Shown: positions 8,213 through 17,482, numbered from the stretch's first letter. The stretch is DNA of 42,177 nt from Burkholderia aenigmatica (GCF_902499175.1 NZ_CABVQC010000079.1:1-42177); one strand, 5' to 3'. Translations and numbers: made by a program. Notes: generated by a model from the sequence alone, not told the origin.

Positions 8213-8983
8213 AACCTTCCTTCCCCTATCCGTCGCATGGGCTGATGCTGTTCCCGGTCGAAGCCGCGAGGCGATGCCGCTTCGATCGGGCGCGCCTTCC
8301 AGATATCGGCATCTGATGAATAAACTGAACGCCGCGCGGCTGCGCGCAAACGATTTCCTGGAAGATATTTTTTTGTGGAAAAAGTGCCGGAACGCGGCGG
8401 GATGGGGCATCGACGGATCGGCTGAGGGCTTGCCGATCACCCTGGTGGTGTAGGTGATGGATCACATGCGGTGGAGTTCCGCCTGGGTTCACCGTCAGCT
8501 TTTTGGGGGGCATCGCGGATGACCGGGGAGCGCGGTGCGGATCTTGAAGAAGATGTGTTGCTCGTCGCGGCGCCAGCGCCCTGCTGCGTCTCTTCCGAAC
8601 TTCTACGCCGAGTGACGGCAAATCAATGAAACATGCGACGTCTGAATCCCGGGATGAGATTGATGACGGCGGCGAATTTGGCATGCCCGTGCTTCGGCGC
8701 ATCATCGGCCGATTTCGGATAAGCGCGATCGGTGATGGGCGCGCATCGGCGCGCAGATGGCTGCCGGCGCAACCGTGTCGGCATGCGGCGCCGATGAACG
8801 GGATAAGTGGCGGACGTAATGAAAGCAGCGTTCCAAAGGTCGACCGCCTGCAATCGCAGGCGGTCGATCAACATCTGCCCGTCATTCGCCTGAGCGTCGC
8901 GTGGCCTCGATCGGCACTCCTTGCTCCGACACGAAATACCACCACGCGATCGTCGGGCATTCAACGCCCTCACACCGACGCGA
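8213..8983. other. Intergenic region between the MHYT gene and zmpA
   Basis: About 770 bp, upstream of the MHYT gene and downstream of zmpA, both on the minus strand. It includes a T-rich run near 8370 and a strong hairpin at 8840-8867. The frames that are open here start without ribosome sites and have implausible arginine- and proline-rich composition. I see no gene. The promoter of the MHYT gene should lie between 8213 and about 8450. Confidence 0.5.
8840..8867 (-). terminator. 12-bp perfect hairpin downstream of zmpA
   Basis: TCGACCGCCTGC (8840-8851) and GCAGGCGGTCGA (8856-8867) form an uninterrupted 12-bp stem with an AATC loop. It lies about 115 nt past the zmpA stop. On the minus strand the following bases are ACCTTTGG rather than a long T-run, so it is at best a weak intrinsic terminator. 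It may instead stabilise the 3' end of the zmpA message. Confidence 0.45.
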
Positions 8984-10681
8984 TCAATTCACCCCGACCG
9001 CACTCCACGCGCGAGCGACCGTTGCGCTTTCGGCCGAGTTCGCGCCGTACAGGTCGTTCGCCGCCTGGATCGATGCACGACGTGCGTTCGGGTAGCTGGA
9101 GTTGGCATTCAGATACACGGTCAGCGTCCGGTACCAGATCTTGCCGGCCTTTTCGCGGCCCAGGCCGCTGAAGGTCGTGTCGCCGTTGCAGACCAGCTGC
9201 GCCTTCGTCAGACCGGTATCGGTCGACGGCACCGTCGGGCCTTCCGCCAGCAGGTAGAACAGGCGGTTGCCGACGCCCGACGTGAAATGCGGATCGTGGC
9301 GCGGATTCGACCACGAGAATCCGCCGGACGGGTAACAGCTGAACGACCGGCCATCGAGATCCTGCTTGTACATCTTGCGCAGGCCGCCGCTCACCACGCG
9401 CGCACCGATCACGTAGTTGCCGGGATCGTTCGGATTGTTGGCGTAGTACTTCACGAGCGTGCCGAAGATGTCCGACGTCGACTCGTTCAGGCCACCGGCG
9501 TCGCCCGAATAGTTCAGGTTGGCCGTGGCCTCGGTCACGCCGTGGCTCATCTCGTGCCCGGCGACGTCGACCGACACGACAGGTTTCGGCAGACTGGTGC
9601 CGGGTTGGCCGTCACCGTACACCATCACGTGCGAGGAGAGCCATGCCGCGTTCGCGCCGGTCGTGCCGCTGCCGGTATTGAATACAACGTGTGCATAGCT
9701 CTTCACGCCGCGGCCGTCGTTGAAGATGCCGTTGCGGTTGTGCGCCGTCTTGTAGTAGTCCCAAGTGAGCGCGAGCCCATAATCGATGTCGGCGGCGACC
9801 GTCTGCCGGTCGGTGGTCGTGTTGTTGCCCCACACGTTCGTGCTGCTCGTGAAGATCGGCAGGTCGGTCGCCTGCTCGACATCGTCCGAGGTCAGGCCGC
9901 GGCCGTCGTAGACCGAACCGGCGCCGCGACTCGGATCGAGCATCCGGTACGCGTTCATGCCCGTCTGGTCCGTGGTAAGCGTCAGGTCGCCGTAGTACAG
10001 CGAGCGGCCGGTGCCGGTCGCGGCGGCGGTCTTGATCAGGTCCTGTGCGTCGAGCACGGCGCCGGTGCGCGCGTCGACGTAGTACAGCACCGCATCGCCG
10101 TGCGCATCGGTTGCCTTGCCGTATACACGCACGGCGTAGGCCAACATCGGGTTGACGTCGCGTGCGAACACGACGAGCTCCGCGTCATCGACGCGGCGCA
10201 CGTCCGAGTTGAACCGAGCGGCCGCGATGCGCTTGACCTTGGCCGCGCCAATGTCGGGTGCGTTGCGTACCACGGAGCGGCTTCCGACCTTGCCGATCGT
10301 GCCGGAGAGATTGATCGGCGCGAGCTGGGTCACGCTCGCCTGCTTCAACTGCCCCTTGCTCGAATGGACGACAACGTCGCCGCCGATTACCGGCAGCCCC
10401 GCGTAAAAGCGGTCGAAACGCACATGCTCGGTGCCGTCGGGATCGACGATCACGTCGCGTACCTGGAACTGATCGCCGTCCGTCGGCGCGCCGGCCTGTG
10501 GCCCCGCGAACTTCAACGTGCGGGCTGCGCCACCGACTGCGAGACTGAAGGCGGACGGGTTCTGCTGGATCAGTTGCAGTGCCTTGTCGACCGTGGCCGA
10601 CTGGTCGCCGGCTTGGGCAAAAGCACTGAGACTCGCGACGGTAATCGCGGTGATGGACAGCAGACGAGACAGTTTCTTCAT
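8984..10681 (-). CDS. zmpA: Secreted M4 (thermolysin-family) zinc metalloprotease
   Basis: A 565-residue preproenzyme. A signal peptide (about 1-24, ending AFAQA) is followed by a long propeptide, then a catalytic domain that probably begins near residue 219 in TAAATGTGRSLYYGD. The zinc site HEMSH (His376, Glu377, His380) and the third ligand in GLNESTSD (Glu400) are intact. Length and motifs match ZmpA of Burkholderia cenocepacia, a secreted protease that degrades host proteins and matures by autoprocessing. In that species it is controlled by quorum sensing. I looked for a CepR-type box upstream and could not identify one by eye. GGGGGA lies upstream of the ATG at a usable distance. The gene appears monocistronic. 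Confidence 0.9.
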   Translation of the reverse strand: MKKLSRLLSITAITVASLSAFAQAGDQSATVDKALQLIQQNPSAFSLAVGGAARTLKFAGPQAGAPTDGDQFQVRDVIVDPDGTEHVRFDRFYAGLPVIGGDVVVHSSKGQLKQASVTQLAPINLSGTIGKVGSRSVVRNAPDIGAAKVKRIAAARFNSDVRRVDDAELVVFARDVNPMLAYAVRVYGKATDAHGDAVLYYVDARTGAVLDAQDLIKTAAATGTGRSLYYGDLTLTTDQTGMNAYRMLDPSRGAGSVYDGRGLTSDDVEQATDLPIFTSSTNVWGNNTTTDRQTVAADIDYGLALTWDYYKTAHNRNGIFNDGRGVKSYAHVVFNTGSGTTGANAAWLSSHVMVYGDGQPGTSLPKPVVSVDVAGHEMSHGVTEATANLNYSGDAGGLNESTSDIFGTLVKYYANNPNDPGNYVIGARVVSGGLRKMYKQDLDGRSFSCYPSGGFSWSNPRHDPHFTSGVGNRLFYLLAEGPTVPSTDTGLTKAQLVCNGDTTFSGLGREKAGKIWYRTLTVYLNANSSYPNARRASIQAANDLYGANSAESATVARAWSAVGVN

Positions 10682-11369
10682 GTAATCCCCCGGGTTATAA
10701 GTGGGTGATGTTCGAGGAATGCATCAAGGTCAGACTTTCAAGACATGTCACGAACAGCAGAGGGATCCTAGAAGGTCATTTTTATAATTACAAGATATTT
10801 TCTGTTGGATTAATTTTTACCTTCACCGAAGTTAATCGAGTCATGTTTTGGTGATGAATTTGAAATGATCTCGTCGGCCGAGGTGGCGGAATCGGCGACG
10901 TTGCATTGGCTGGATTTGCGGGGCGAGCCCCGTGTTACCTAGGGGAGGCAGCGTGTGACGCGAGTCGAGCAGGACGGACGATGTAAAACCGGAGTAAAGC
11001 GGCAGATGCTAATTGCTTTATTAAATATTGATTTTGATTGTTGCCATTCCGGGCGCGTCGGTGCGATTTTTCACGGCGATACGATTCTCGCTTTTGATGA
11101 CGATGCCTTTTAATTCGTAGCGAAAGCCATACGAATGACGCACGAGACGATGCTTTCTACGAATCTCCCGCTTGAGCGGCGCGGCGCAACCCATCGCATG
11201 TACGCGTCACCCCTTCTCCTGCATCGGAAGGCCCGCGCTGCGACACCGGCTGCGCACGCTTCTGACCAACTGTCGCGCGAGTCATACGTGAAGCGGATGT
11301 ACCCTGGCATGCAGCTAGTTCCGACGGAGACGCATGGGGTCGACGAACCCTCCGTCGACGGTTGGCCGC
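10682..11369. other. A+T-rich zmpA upstream region
   Basis: About 690 bp between the zmpA start and the stop of the MFS gene. The parts at 10770-10860 and 11005-11115 are clearly richer in A+T than the surroundings, and the first includes TAATTATAAAAAT on the minus strand, a plausible promoter area for zmpA. TACGAAT occurs at 11130-11136 and 11158-11164, with an inverted copy, ATTCGTA, at 11113-11119. A small GTCGACG/CGTCGAC hairpin (11339-11359) lies just past the MFS stop. I see no gene. Confidence 0.45.
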
Positions 11370-12584
11370 CTACCCGCCCCTCACCTTCAACCGCACCACC
11401 AGCCACGTCAGCGCCCCCAGCACGAACACGGCGAGCGTCCACGTGCCGCCATGGTGCTGCAGCACCGCGGCTGTCGCGGCGACGCCCGCCAGTCCTTGCT
11501 GCAGGAAGCCGCACAAGGCCATCGCGTGCGCGCCATGGTCGTGCGCATCGCTGACGGCGGTGGCCATGCTGTTCGGAAACAGCACGGCCTGGCCGAAAAT
11601 CGCCAGGCAATACAGCGCGATGAAGATCCACAGGCCGGTAAAGTGGGTCAGCAGGCCGCCGTGCCAGGACGCCAGCATCAACGTGGTTGCCAGCGCAACC
11701 AGCGCGGCGCCGGCATGCATCAGCCGCACGCCGCCGAGCCGTCTCACGAGGCGATTGACCAGCATCGCGCCGCTGAAATAGGCGACGCCGAGCAACAGGC
11801 CGATACTGCCGAAGCTCGTTACGGCCAGCTTGAAATGCTCCTGGAACACGAACGGACTCACTTCCTGCAAGGTCACGGTCGTCGCGAACCCCAACCCGCC
11901 TGCGCAGGCGGGCCACAGGAAGCCCGGGCGCCGCAGCAGGACCCAGTACGTGCCGGCCATGCCCGACGTGACGGCGGTGCGGCTCCCCGCCTTCAACGGC
12001 AACATGGACGAGAGACCGATCGCCAGCGCGGCGATGATGGCGATCAGCACGAAACCCGTTTGCCAATGACTGTATCGGCCGATCAGCCCGCCGACGAACT
12101 GGCCGCCGCCCAGCGCCGTGATGAAGGCGATCGACAATACGGAGAGCCGTCGCGCCAGTTCGTCACCGCGCCAGTTGTCGCGGACGATGATTCTGGCGAT
12201 GATCGCCGCGCCGCCGCCCCCGATGCCCTGGATGGCGCGCAACACGAGCAGTGCCGGTGCGACCGTGCAGCTGGCGAGCAACAGGCTGCTGGCGACGAAC
12301 AACAGCAGCGAAATCAACAGCGGGCCACGCCTGCCCCAGCGTTCCGCAGCGGCGCCCCAGAATGGCACCGGCAGCGCCGCGCCGATCACATAGGCGGAGA
12401 TGGAGAATTCGGCGCCGCCTTGCGTCATCTTCAATTCGCGCATGACGACAGGCAGCGACGGCAAGTACACCGTCGTCGCCATTTGCGCCATGAATACGAT
12501 CAGGCACGCCAGCGCCATCAGGGGAACAGTCGACGCGGCAGGTTCGCACGGCGCGCCGGCGGCAAGAACGGGTTTGTCGCTCAT
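11370..12584 (-). CDS. MFS drug-exporter-type transporter (Bcr/CflA-like)
   Basis: A 404-residue integral membrane protein with about 12 hydrophobic segments. Motif A of the major facilitator superfamily appears as FWGAAAERWGRRGPL, and a glycine-rich segment follows in the fourth to fifth helices (RAIQGIGGGGAA). The length and the N-terminal pattern of TVYLPSLPVVMRELK suit the Bcr/CflA branch of proton-coupled drug exporters. The substrate cannot be inferred. The ATG at 12584 lacks a clear Shine-Dalgarno site, so the start is uncertain by a few residues. The gene stands alone, with no regulator next to it. Confidence 0.85.
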   Translation of the reverse strand: MSDKPVLAAGAPCEPAASTVPLMALACLIVFMAQMATTVYLPSLPVVMRELKMTQGGAEFSISAYVIGAALPVPFWGAAAERWGRRGPLLISLLLFVASSLLLASCTVAPALLVLRAIQGIGGGGAAIIARIIVRDNWRGDELARRLSVLSIAFITALGGGQFVGGLIGRYSHWQTGFVLIAIIAALAIGLSSMLPLKAGSRTAVTSGMAGTYWVLLRRPGFLWPACAGGLGFATTVTLQEVSPFVFQEHFKLAVTSFGSIGLLLGVAYFSGAMLVNRLVRRLGGVRLMHAGAALVALATTLMLASWHGGLLTHFTGLWIFIALYCLAIFGQAVLFPNSMATAVSDAHDHGAHAMALCGFLQQGLAGVAATAAVLQHHGGTWTLAVFVLGALTWLVVRLKVRGG

Positions 12585-13045
12585 GCGCGGTCACGATCCG
12601 ATCGAGACGCGCACGCCGTCTTTACCCATTCCCGCACACATCGCGGGATCCTGTCGCACGCGCCGCCCGCTTGCATGCTCTCCCGCACCCCGAGTTCGGT
12701 CGCCATCGTTTCTCTCATTCGATCTTGTTGACGTTCGTTGCGGCCGTGTGCTGCCCGACCCTCGCGCGAGATTGTACAAAACGCGGGACGTGCCTGCACG
12801 AGCCCCCACGCGTGTCGTGGCCGTCGCAACGACGACCATCCGGGAGCGGTGTCGGAACGACGTCTCGTGCAACCGGTTTCGGGGAACTTAGAACCTGTCC
12901 GGAACGGCATGCGCCAATGCATCGAGGCCCCCGGGACGCGCATGACGACCCGAGTGCCACTTGCCCGAACCCGATCGAAGACACAGCATTGCTTCCGCGC
13001 ATGAGGCACAATACCCGGCTTCCAAAATCAACCGCGGCCAAACCC
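12585..13045. other. Intergenic region before the P-loop gene
   Basis: About 460 bp separating the divergent MFS and P-loop genes. The frame of the P-loop protein stays open upstream from 12671, but this extension is low in sequence quality and has no ribosome site. I rejected it as coding. No hairpin, repeat or RNA gene was recognised. Confidence 0.4.
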
Positions 13046-13576
13046 ATGCGCTTCATCGTCGTTGGAACCAGCGGAGCGGGGAAATCCACCTTTTCGAGCG
13101 CACTGGCGGCGGCGGCAGGCTGCCCGTACGTCGAGCTGGATCGACTCTACTGGGGCCCGGGCTGGACAGCCGTGCCGCCGGAACAGTTCGAGAACGCCGT
13201 GCGGGCGGCGACCGCCGGCGACCGATGGGTCGCCGACGGGAACTACAGCGCCGTGCGCGACGTGCTCTGGTCGAGAGCCACGCACGTGATCTGGCTCAAC
13301 TTCGGGCGACGGACGGTATTCTCCCGGGTGCTGTGGCGCACGTTGAGCCGCGGGCTCATGCGCACCGAGCTTTCGCACGGCAACCGTGAGTCGCTGCGGA
13401 TGGCATTCTCACGAGAGTCGGTGCTGCTGTGGTCATACACCACGTTCGCGAAGAATCGTGTCAAGTTCGCCGCCCTGCGCGACGACCCGAAATACGCGCA
13501 CCTGCACTGGACGGAAATCACCGAGCCTTCGCGCACCCGCGCGGTCATCGCCATGCTGGCCCGCGCGGGCAGTTGA
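13046..13576 (+). CDS. Small P-loop kinase-like ATPase
   Basis: A 176-residue soluble protein. It starts MRFIVVGTSGAGKST, a textbook Walker A motif at residues 7-15, followed by ELDRLYWGPGW (about 32-42) and DGNYSAVRD (about 69-77). This pattern is typical of adenylate-kinase-like proteins annotated as FlaR or topology-modulation proteins, whose true substrate is not established. The ATG at 13046 puts the P-loop at the usual distance from the N-terminus. No Shine-Dalgarno site is evident there or at an alternative ATG at 13001. It converges on the short-chain dehydrogenase gene with an 18-bp gap. A 39-nt stretch near its 3' end recurs at 14500-14538. Confidence 0.8.
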   Translation: MRFIVVGTSGAGKSTFSSALAAAAGCPYVELDRLYWGPGWTAVPPEQFENAVRAATAGDRWVADGNYSAVRDVLWSRATHVIWLNFGRRTVFSRVLWRTLSRGLMRTELSHGNRESLRMAFSRESVLLWSYTTFAKNRVKFAALRDDPKYAHLHWTEITEPSRTRAVIAMLARAGS

Positions 13577-13594
13577 TCTTGCCCTAACGGCGCA

Positions 13595-14344
13595 TCACTT
13601 CACGGCCGCATTGCCGCCGTCGGCGAACAGGGCCGAGCCGGTCACGAAACTGGCCATCGGGCTCGCCAGAAACAGCGCCGCGGACGCAATCTCGTCGGGG
13701 CGGGCGATGCGCTTCATCGCGTGAAGCCCGGCCGCCCATTCCTTCTGCTCACGGTCTCCCCCCATCGCGGTATCCACCCCGCCCGGCAACAGTGCGTTTG
13801 CCCGAATGCCCCGTGCCGCATAGTCCGCGGTGATGCCCTTCACCAATCCCATCAAGCCGGCCTTGGACGCGCCATACGCGGCCATCCCGGGAAGCCCGAC
13901 GCTGGTTCCGACGAAGCTGGACGTGAAGACGATCGAACCGCCTCCGCGTTCGAGCATCACGGGAATCTGGTCGCTTGCGCCCAGGAAGGCCGCCGTCAGA
14001 TTGACGGACAGCGTCTGCTGCCAGTCGTCGAGCGAGAGCTCGGCGAGCGGCTTGAGCGGCCCGACCGTCCCCGCGTTGTTGATCGCGATGTCGAGGCCAC
14101 CGAACTCGCGCAGGGCCGTCGCGACGAGCCTTCGATGCGTATCGGCGTGACCGACATCACCGGCGCATGCGCACGCCTTCCCGCCCTGACGACGGATCTC
14201 GTCGGCAACCTGATTCAGCGTGGCTTCGTTTCGCGCGCCCAATACGACTGACGCACCGTGCTCTGCGAACATCAACGCGATCGCGCGGCCAATGCCGGCG
14301 GAAGCGCCGGTGACGATGGCGACTTTCCCTTCGAGTAAGGTCAT
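13595..14344 (-). CDS. Short-chain dehydrogenase/reductase, SDR family
   Basis: A 249-residue NAD(P)-dependent oxidoreductase of the classical SDR type. The nucleotide-binding motif TGASAGIG is near residues 12-19. The NNAG motif is present, and the catalytic residues are a serine in FTSSFVG and the YGASK pair (Tyr and Lys four apart). The C-terminal part has the usual PGGVDT and DGGNA motifs. The substrate cannot be told from sequence. The ATG at 14344 starts directly at the conserved MTLLEGKVAIVTG; only a weak GGGA lies upstream. The neighbouring VOC gene is on the same strand about 195 bp upstream, with a repeat remnant between, so a shared transcript is uncertain. Confidence 0.88.
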   Translation of the reverse strand: MTLLEGKVAIVTGASAGIGRAIALMFAEHGASVVLGARNEATLNQVADEIRRQGGKACACAGDVGHADTHRRLVATALREFGGLDIAINNAGTVGPLKPLAELSLDDWQQTLSVNLTAAFLGASDQIPVMLERGGGSIVFTSSFVGTSVGLPGMAAYGASKAGLMGLVKGITADYAARGIRANALLPGGVDTAMGGDREQKEWAAGLHAMKRIARPDEIASAALFLASPMASFVTGSALFADGGNAAVK

Positions 14345-14499
14345 TTTTTTCACATCCCGTGAGTGAGGTTCGTCACGGCAATGTAGGTGACCGCACGCAG
14401 GCAGACACTCCGTTTCTTGCTTTTCAAGTCCTGGTCGACAGCAAATCGCACGGTGGATTGCGGGTGGCGCGGATCGGCCCTGTCGCGCACTGCAGCGAT

Positions 14500-14538
14500 C
14501 TGCACTGGACGGAAATCGCCAGGCCATCGCGTACCCGC
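14500..14538 (+). repeat. Diverged partial copy of the P-loop gene 3' end
   Basis: These 39 nt match 13502-13540, in the coding 3' end of the P-loop gene, at 34 of 39 positions by eye, with the first 18 bases exact (CTGCACTGGACGGAAATC). Both are in the same orientation, and the copy still reads LHWTEI followed by PSRTR. The surrounding sequence no longer resembles the gene. It looks like the remnant of a second, decayed P-loop gene or a fragment duplication, lying between the SDR and VOC genes. Confidence 0.5.
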
Positions 14539-14539
14539 A

Positions 14540-14947
14540 TCAGTCGTCGAACGTGCCGCGATATTCCGGCGCGGCATCCGCACGCGTGTTCAGTTCGAAC
14601 ATCACGCCGCCCGGTGCGCGGCAGAAGAAACGCGAACCGCGCCCGTTGTTGAAAACGTCCGTCACCATCTCGACGCCCTCTTCCCTGAAGCGCTCGAACA
14701 ATGCGCGAACGGCATCGAGGCTCGGCAGCTCGAACCCGACGTGGAAATTCGTCGGCCATGCCGGCACGTCGTCGCTGACGTGGTCGATCACCACGTCGAA
14801 GCCCGCGCGCTTGAGGATCCAGGATTTTTCCCAGCTTCCCGCGATCGTGAAGCCGAGGTGCCGCTCGAAGAAGCGAGCCGTCGCCAGTGTGTCGGCCGAG
14901 GGGAAGCTCAGGTGATTGAGCTTCATGGTTTGCGTAATGGCAGTCAT
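14540..14947 (-). CDS. VOC (glyoxalase/bleomycin-resistance fold) protein
   Basis: A 135-residue soluble protein with the paired beta-alpha-beta-beta-beta modules of the vicinal oxygen chelate superfamily. It begins MKLNHLSFPSAD after a short leader and includes FFERHLGFTI and, near the end, CRAPGGVMFELN. His12 and the glutamate in MFELN are at the usual metal-ligand positions. Members include dioxygenases, glyoxalases and antibiotic-binding proteins, so the role is not defined. The start at 14947 is the longer choice; an ATG at 14926 is also possible, and neither has a strong ribosome site. Confidence 0.82.
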   Translation of the reverse strand: MTAITQTMKLNHLSFPSADTLATARFFERHLGFTIAGSWEKSWILKRAGFDVVIDHVSDDVPAWPTNFHVGFELPSLDAVRALFERFREEGVEMVTDVFNNGRGSRFFCRAPGGVMFELNTRADAAPEYRGTFDD

Positions 14948-15156
14948 TGCGAGTCTCTGTCATGCGTCGATCGGCGGAGGCCCGATGCCGTTCCGCCCGA
15001 CGAATTCAGAATACGAGCCGACGCTCACATTCGACAACTCGCATTGGACGCCCGTTTCGACCGCGCGCGAACCCGCGTGGCACCGCGGGCCGGGGCGCGG
15101 ATGCGATCGCCGCCGATCGCGCTACTCGCATTCGGCCACGATTGGCCGCAACGACA

Positions 15157-15678
15157 TCATTTCCGGCACCCGCCCACCTCCACCTTCGTGATGATGTCGG
15201 CATGGTTGGTCTTGATGGTGATCATGCACACATAATCGAGGACGGTTTCGTGGCCGTAATACCCCGTGGCTTCATAGTCGTCCTGGTACAGCGGGATCTC
15301 CGCCACGCCATTTCCTGCGGGATTCACCCCGGCAACATGACTGCCGACGTACCGGCTGCCGGTCTGGACGAACGTCAGGTTCGGGCTCACGTGAACCCGC
15401 GAAGTGTCCCAAAAGTAGTTCCCGGTATAGCTTGCCGACTCCGGCGACTGCCCTAGCGGCGGCTGATTGATGAACGGACGGCCGAACGCCTTGAACGCCA
15501 CCGATATCGGCTGTCCGATCATGGCTTTAGCCGCCTTCTGAACCGGACCGGGATACAGGGTCGCGCACACCGGGCTGGAATCCAGGACGGAGCAGACATT
15601 CGCGCAACCGGCGAAGAACGGGATCGCCGCACACGCCCACACCATCGACATGCTGTTTCTCGAGATTGACATCGCCAT
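15157..15678 (-). CDS. Predicted lipoprotein of unknown function
   Basis: A 173-residue protein. It has an N-terminal signal and the lipobox FFAGC, which would make Cys25 the lipidated residue. The mature part has several cysteines and ends DIITKVEVGGCRK. I do not recognise a family. The start at 15678 is well supported by GGGGAGG upstream, while longer frames are arginine-rich and implausible. It follows a second lipoprotein gene by 58 bp on the same strand, and the two are probably co-transcribed. Confidence 0.75.
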   Translation of the reverse strand: MAMSISRNSMSMVWACAAIPFFAGCANVCSVLDSSPVCATLYPGPVQKAAKAMIGQPISVAFKAFGRPFINQPPLGQSPESASYTGNYFWDTSRVHVSPNLTFVQTGSRYVGSHVAGVNPAGNGVAEIPLYQDDYEATGYYGHETVLDYVCMITIKTNHADIITKVEVGGCRK

Positions 15679-15736
15679 TCGATCCTCCCCGTGCACAAGT
15701 GGAACCCTCGTTGGACGCGACCTGCCGCGCGCCGCC

Positions 15737-16660
15737 CTACGTCTTCGCCGCTTCGTACACCCTCGTCTTTGGATTGAACCTGTATTCGACGACGTCCGCG
15801 GCGCCATAAGTCTTCTTCCGACCGGCGTTGTCGACGCCCGTCCCCTTCATCGCCACACGAAGACGCGGCCAATCGCGACCGTCGGTCGACACGAAGGTCA
15901 GGGTCGACGAGCCGGCCACACACGGGATGTGATTGCCGGTGCCGTCGGCATCGCACGCTGCGCCGTTATCGTCGCCGCGGAACACGTTGCCGGCATAGGT
16001 CCAGTCGGTATCGTCAGGATTACTTGACGCACTGGTACGCTGATAGACGAACATGCTGAACGACTTGATCCGGGTCCCGGAAGCCAGATGCCAGGTCGGG
16101 ACCGCCAGCACGATCTGCCCGTCCGGCGTTGTCGTGCTCACGGCGGGTTCCTTGTCGTCGATCGTGTCGGCCTGCTCATAGCCGCCAAACTCGCCGATGG
16201 AGCGCTCCGACTCGACCATGTTCCAGCCGGCCACGCCCGCGTCCGTGGTCCATTCGAAGGTGGCCTCGGTGATCGTCACCCGGGCATCGGGCGCCGGGGC
16301 GGCAGTTTTCTCCTGTTCGGCGTACTTGTTCGGCGTGTCGTAAGCGAAGCCGGTGAAGTAGTGGTTGCCGTTCAGGTCGAACGCGTAGCCATACCAGTAC
16401 GACGCCTGGCTTCCGTTGGCGATCTCCATCGTGTCCTCACCGTGCGCGTCCTTCTGGTAAATGCCCTCGAGCACCTGGCCGGGCCTCGGCGGCACGGGTG
16501 CCGGGCGCTTCTCGCTGCCCTCGCCTTGCGCGGCCACGGCCTGCGTCGCCGACGCAGCGGCCGACTGCGCATTCGATGCCGTATCCGCATGCCCGGATTT
16601 ATCCCCGCATGCCGCGACCACAAGCGAAACGACGGACAGCCACGCAAACTTCCCGATCAT
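15737..16660 (-). CDS. Predicted lipoprotein of unknown function
   Basis: A 307-residue protein with a short signal peptide and the lipobox VVAAC (Cys18). A low-complexity alanine/glutamine linker follows (about 25-55), then a soluble domain rich in aromatic and acidic residues, with AYDTPNKY and GEFGGYEQADT. It would sit in the periplasm anchored to a membrane. I recognise no catalytic motif. AAAGG lies just upstream of the ATG at 16660. The partner lipoprotein at 15157-15678 is immediately downstream. The pairing of two unrelated lipoproteins suggests a shared envelope role, which is inference. Confidence 0.75.
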   Translation of the reverse strand: MIGKFAWLSVVSLVVAACGDKSGHADTASNAQSAAASATQAVAAQGEGSEKRPAPVPPRPGQVLEGIYQKDAHGEDTMEIANGSQASYWYGYAFDLNGNHYFTGFAYDTPNKYAEQEKTAAPAPDARVTITEATFEWTTDAGVAGWNMVESERSIGEFGGYEQADTIDDKEPAVSTTTPDGQIVLAVPTWHLASGTRIKSFSMFVYQRTSASSNPDDTDWTYAGNVFRGDDNGAACDADGTGNHIPCVAGSSTLTFVSTDGRDWPRLRVAMKGTGVDNAGRKKTYGAADVVEYRFNPKTRVYEAAKT

Positions 16661-17376
16661 GTGCCTTTACCCCTGTATGCAGTCCCCTGATGCGTCGTGA
16701 CGTGACCCGATGCGATCTCGCGGGATGCATCAACTGATATCGCTGTTCGATACCGATTGCCCGGCCGACCGATTCAAGCGCCGGGCCGTGTTGAACAAAT
16801 GGAGCGGATTGTCTGGGCGTTCAGCGCCGCCGGGCGTCGTAACCGGCGGGAAAAGCGGAGGCCATGAAGGCGGGCGCTGCATAGGCAGGCAGCCGAATTT
16901 GACGCGGCAACGCGAAGCGCTGCTCGGGAAGCATCTTGTTGACGGGTTTCATCGTTTTCGTTTGTCGTTGTCGGCGCCAATACGGGATTGGAAGACGTGC
17001 TCGGACACGCTCAACGCGGGTTGCGTTGCACCAGTCGACGATTATCACCACTATCGGCAAATAAATCATCCATCGACGGCATTCGCGGACGTTGTTTCTC
17101 GCAGAGAAATGTCGACCGCATTTGACGATAACGCGCGAAATGCGCTGGCACTTGGCACCGGCAAACGCTTGCTTTCATACGACTGACACAATCTGCCGGG
17201 TCGCAAATCATGCTCACCGATTGGGCGCAGCCGGTTGCCCGGATCGATGTCGGCATCCTGCCGATGCCATTTTTCCAGTGTTTGCCGCGTGAGACGCGGG
17301 CGTGAGGCAAGCGATATCGCGTGCCGGACACGCCCGGCGCAGCCATGTCGATCGTCGAGACGCCTCAAGCGCCGAT
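16661..17376. other. Intergenic region, about 715 bp
   Basis: Between the lipoprotein pair and the terminator hairpins of the autotransporter gene. Both strands contain open frames, but none has a ribosome site together with plausible protein composition. A 43-residue minus-strand frame starting with KPVNKMLPEQ is too weak to call. The upstream part should contain the promoter of the lipoprotein operon. No RNA gene or mobile element was recognised. Confidence 0.4.
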
Positions 17377-17453
17377 GGCCCGGGGTCGACAGACAGACCC
17401 CGGGCCCCGGATTTCCCCGCCGGTGCCGGGCATCACAACCGCTGCCCGGCACC
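17377..17453 (-). terminator. Twin hairpins past the autotransporter gene
   Basis: Two perfect 11-bp stems lie in tandem 30-105 nt after the adhesin stop. One is GGTGCCGGGCA (17422-17432) with TGCCCGGCACC (17443-17453). The other is GGCCCGGGGTC (17377-17387) with GACCCCGGGCC (17396-17406). No T-run follows, as is common for high-GC organisms. Together they are a credible termination or message-end structure for the minus-strand gene. Confidence 0.6.
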
Positions 17454-17482
17454 ATGGGTCGATCGATACTGCGCGAACGACG

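Noticed and set aside
8360..8400. Sigma-54-type promoter before the MHYT gene
   Set aside because: A GGCAC is present on the minus strand, but the matching GC element at the correct spacing is missing.
10682..10860. Quorum-sensing (CepR) box upstream of zmpA
   Set aside because: Expected from B. cenocepacia biology, but no convincing palindrome of that type was found by eye.
11110..12066. Minus-strand frame overlapping the MFS gene
   Set aside because: Its composition is arginine- and glycine-rich, and it lies in another frame of a clear transporter gene.
12671..13045. N-terminal extension of the P-loop protein
   Set aside because: The Walker A motif is normally within the first 15 residues; the extension has no ribosome site or protein-like pattern.
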